Positions 62,464 through 64,000 of a stretch of 64,000 bases of DNA are shown here, piece by piece. A model generated the notes under the pieces. That model was not told the origin of the DNA, searched no databases, and worked only from the letters and a program-made list of their open reading frames with translations. Both the position numbers and the translations under genes were made by a program. Source of the DNA: Pseudomonas oleovorans subsp. oleovorans (GTDB taxonomy: Bacteria; Pseudomonadota; Gammaproteobacteria; Pseudomonadales; Pseudomonadaceae); assembly GCF_002197815.1 (NCBI RefSeq), contig NZ_NIUB01000006.1, positions 62,001-126,000 of the forward strand, in the 5' to 3' direction. Position 1 is the first letter of the stretch, and each line of letters starts with the position of its first letter.

Positions 62464-64000
62464 ATGCGTATCGAAGCCCGTCCCTTACCCGCACAACTGC
62501 CTGACCTGGGCAATCTGCCGCCTTTGCTGACCCGTCTCTACGCCGCCCGCGGCGTGCAGTCTGCCGAGGAGCTGGACAAGGGCCTTGCACGGTTGATCCC
62601 GTACCAGCAGCTCAAGGGCATCGATGCGGCGGTGGAGCTGTTGGTGCAGGCGCTTGAACAGCGTCAGCGTATCCTGATCGTCGGCGACTTCGACGCCGAC
62701 GGCGCCACCGCCAGCTCGGTCGGCGTGCTTGGCCTGCGTCTGCTTGGCGCGGCGCATGTGGATTATCTGGTGCCGAACCGCTTCGAGTACGGCTATGGCC
62801 TGACTCCGGAGATCGTTGCCGTGGCGCTGGAGCGCCAACCCGATCTGTTGCTGACCGTCGACAACGGCATCTCCAGCGTCGACGGCGTGGCTGCCGCCAA
62901 GGCGGCCGGGCTGACGGTGCTGGTCACCGACCACCACCTGCCTGGGCCGGAGCTGCCGGCGGCCGATGCCATCGTCAACCCCAATCAGCCGGGTTGCGAG
63001 TTTCCGAGCAAGGCCATGGCTGGTGTCGGCGTGATGTTCTATGTGCTGTTGGCGCTGCGCGCGCGGCTGCGCGAGATCGGCTGGTTTGCCAGTCGGCAGG
63101 AGCCGAATCTAGGCGAGCTGCTCGACCTGGTGGCGCTGGGCAGTGTCGCCGATGTGGTGCCGCTGGATGCCAACAACCGCATCCTGGTGCACCAGGGCCT
63201 GGCGCGTATTCGTGCCGGCCGGGCAAGGCCGGGCCTGCGGGCGATTCTCGAAGTAGCCGGGCGCGACCATCGCCGTATCACTTCCACCGATCTCGGTTTC
63301 ATCCTCGGCCCACGGCTGAATGCGGCCGGGCGCCTGGACGACATGAGCCTCGGTATCGAATGCCTGCTCTGCGACGACGAGGCCCTGGCTCGCGACATGG
63401 CGGTGCAACTCGACCAGCTCAACCAGGACCGCAAGGCCATCGAACAGGGCATGCAGCGCGAGGCGCTGGCCCAGCTCAAGGACCTGTCACTGGACGACAT
63501 GCCATTCGGCTTGTGCCTGTTCGAGCCGGACTGGCACCAGGGCGTGATCGGCATCCTCGCTTCGCGCCTGAAGGAGCGCTATCACCGCCCGGCCATCGCC
63601 TTCGCCGATGCCGGCGACGGCATGCTCAAGGGCTCGGCGCGTTCGGTGCCGGGGCTGCATATCCGCGATGCGCTGGACGCCGTGGCGGCGCGTCATCCGG
63701 GGCTGATCAGCAAGTTCGGCGGGCATGCCATGGCTGCCGGGATGTCGCTGCCGCAGGAGAATTTCGGCGCGTTCGCCGTCGCCTTCGACGCCGAGGTACG
63801 GCGCCAGTTGTGCGAGGACGACTTGACTGGCCGCCTGCTCTCCGATGGCCAGCTCGATGCCACCGAGTTCCACCTGGAACTGGCCCGCGCTCTGCGCAAT
63901 GCCGGCCCCTGGGGCCAGCACTTTCCCGAGCCGCTATTTCATGGCGTGTTCCAGATCGTCAATCAGCGCATCGTCGGTGAGCGTCACCTGAAACTGGTGC
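62464..64000 (+). CDS. recJ: Single-stranded-DNA exonuclease RecJ, N-terminal part (runs off the right edge)
   Basis: 512 codons are in the window. DHH-family motifs are present: VGDFDADGATASS near residue 75, DNGIS near 135, TDHHLPGPELP near 155, and the DHHA1 region SARSVPGLHIRDAL with GGHAMAAG near 420. It is a 5'-3' exonuclease in recombination and repair. The frame stays open to the last base, so the C-terminus is missing because of the window edge. Confidence 0.95.
   Translation, partial: MRIEARPLPAQLPDLGNLPPLLTRLYAARGVQSAEELDKGLARLIPYQQLKGIDAAVELLVQALEQRQRILIVGDFDADGATASSVGVLGLRLLGAAHVDYLVPNRFEYGYGLTPEIVAVALERQPDLLLTVDNGISSVDGVAAAKAAGLTVLVTDHHLPGPELPAADAIVNPNQPGCEFPSKAMAGVGVMFYVLLALRARLREIGWFASRQEPNLGELLDLVALGSVADVVPLDANNRILVHQGLARIRAGRARPGLRAILEVAGRDHRRITSTDLGFILGPRLNAAGRLDDMSLGIECLLCDDEALARDMAVQLDQLNQDRKAIEQGMQREALAQLKDLSLDDMPFGLCLFEPDWHQGVIGILASRLKERYHRPAIAFADAGDGMLKGSARSVPGLHIRDALDAVAARHPGLISKFGGHAMAAGMSLPQENFGAFAVAFDAEVRRQLCEDDLTGRLLSDGQLDATEFHLELARALRNAGPWGQHFPEPLFHGVFQIVNQRIVGERHLKLV

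Overview
The window reads as a chromosome segment of Pseudomonas in the broad sense, with P. mendocina/Ectopseudomonas-like species a good guess. It is GC-rich. The right part keeps a Pseudomonas-type housekeeping order (multicopper oxidase, tadA, mltF, purL ... ffh-rpsP-rimM-trmD-rplS ... xerD-dsbC-hom-thrC ... recJ). The left part carries a four-subunit heme-dependent secondary-amine N-demethylase of the kind studied in P. mendocina.

Region A (1-4.8 kb): a minus-strand operon dmmA-dmmB-dmmC-dmmD followed by the start of purU. Together they predict oxidative demethylation of dimethylamine-like substrates, capture of the C1 unit on tetrahydrofolate and release as formate. A divergent regulator with an N-terminal LuxR HTH and a C-terminal PAS domain faces the operon.

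Region B (5-20.5 kb): a catabolic and uptake block. It holds two similar flavin reductases, a Pot-type ABC importer, a second RibB-like enzyme, a DUF1330 protein, a NUDIX hydrolase, an FCD-type GntR regulator, a carboxymuconolactone-decarboxylase-family protein, a succinate-semialdehyde-type dehydrogenase, another aldehyde dehydrogenase, an alpha/beta hydrolase, a DUF1185 protein and a BCCT carrier. Five near-identical palindromes (TGGTATACCA type) lie before its transcription units and probably form the GntR regulon. The enzyme set resembles the trigonelline route (flavin-dependent ring opening, then ALDH, then hydrolase, then SSDH), but no oxygenase is present in the window.

Region C (20.5-35.9 kb): mobile and defence DNA. 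It has parA plus a ribbon-helix-helix gene with iteron-like repeats, ardA, an AT-rich orphan gene with a nuclease-like motif, several unknown small genes, a complete three-gene Shango-type anti-phage operon (TerB protein, BrxD-like ATPase, Lhr-like helicase), two small genes behind a C4-like structured RNA, and at 35865-35879 the last codons of guaA (Ile-Glu-Trp-Glu-stop) directly followed by a terminator. This end looks like the right attachment junction of a large island inserted in guaA. No matching left junction or integrase was seen, so the island may extend beyond the left edge and may include the catabolic regions.

Region D (35.9-64 kb): core chromosome with purine synthesis (purL, purT), tRNA and ribosome genes, cell-envelope enzymes, threonine biosynthesis (hom, thrC) and the first 512 codons of recJ. 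Palindromic intergenic repeats are scattered through it, and a 256-bp MITE-like element lies between dsbC and hom.
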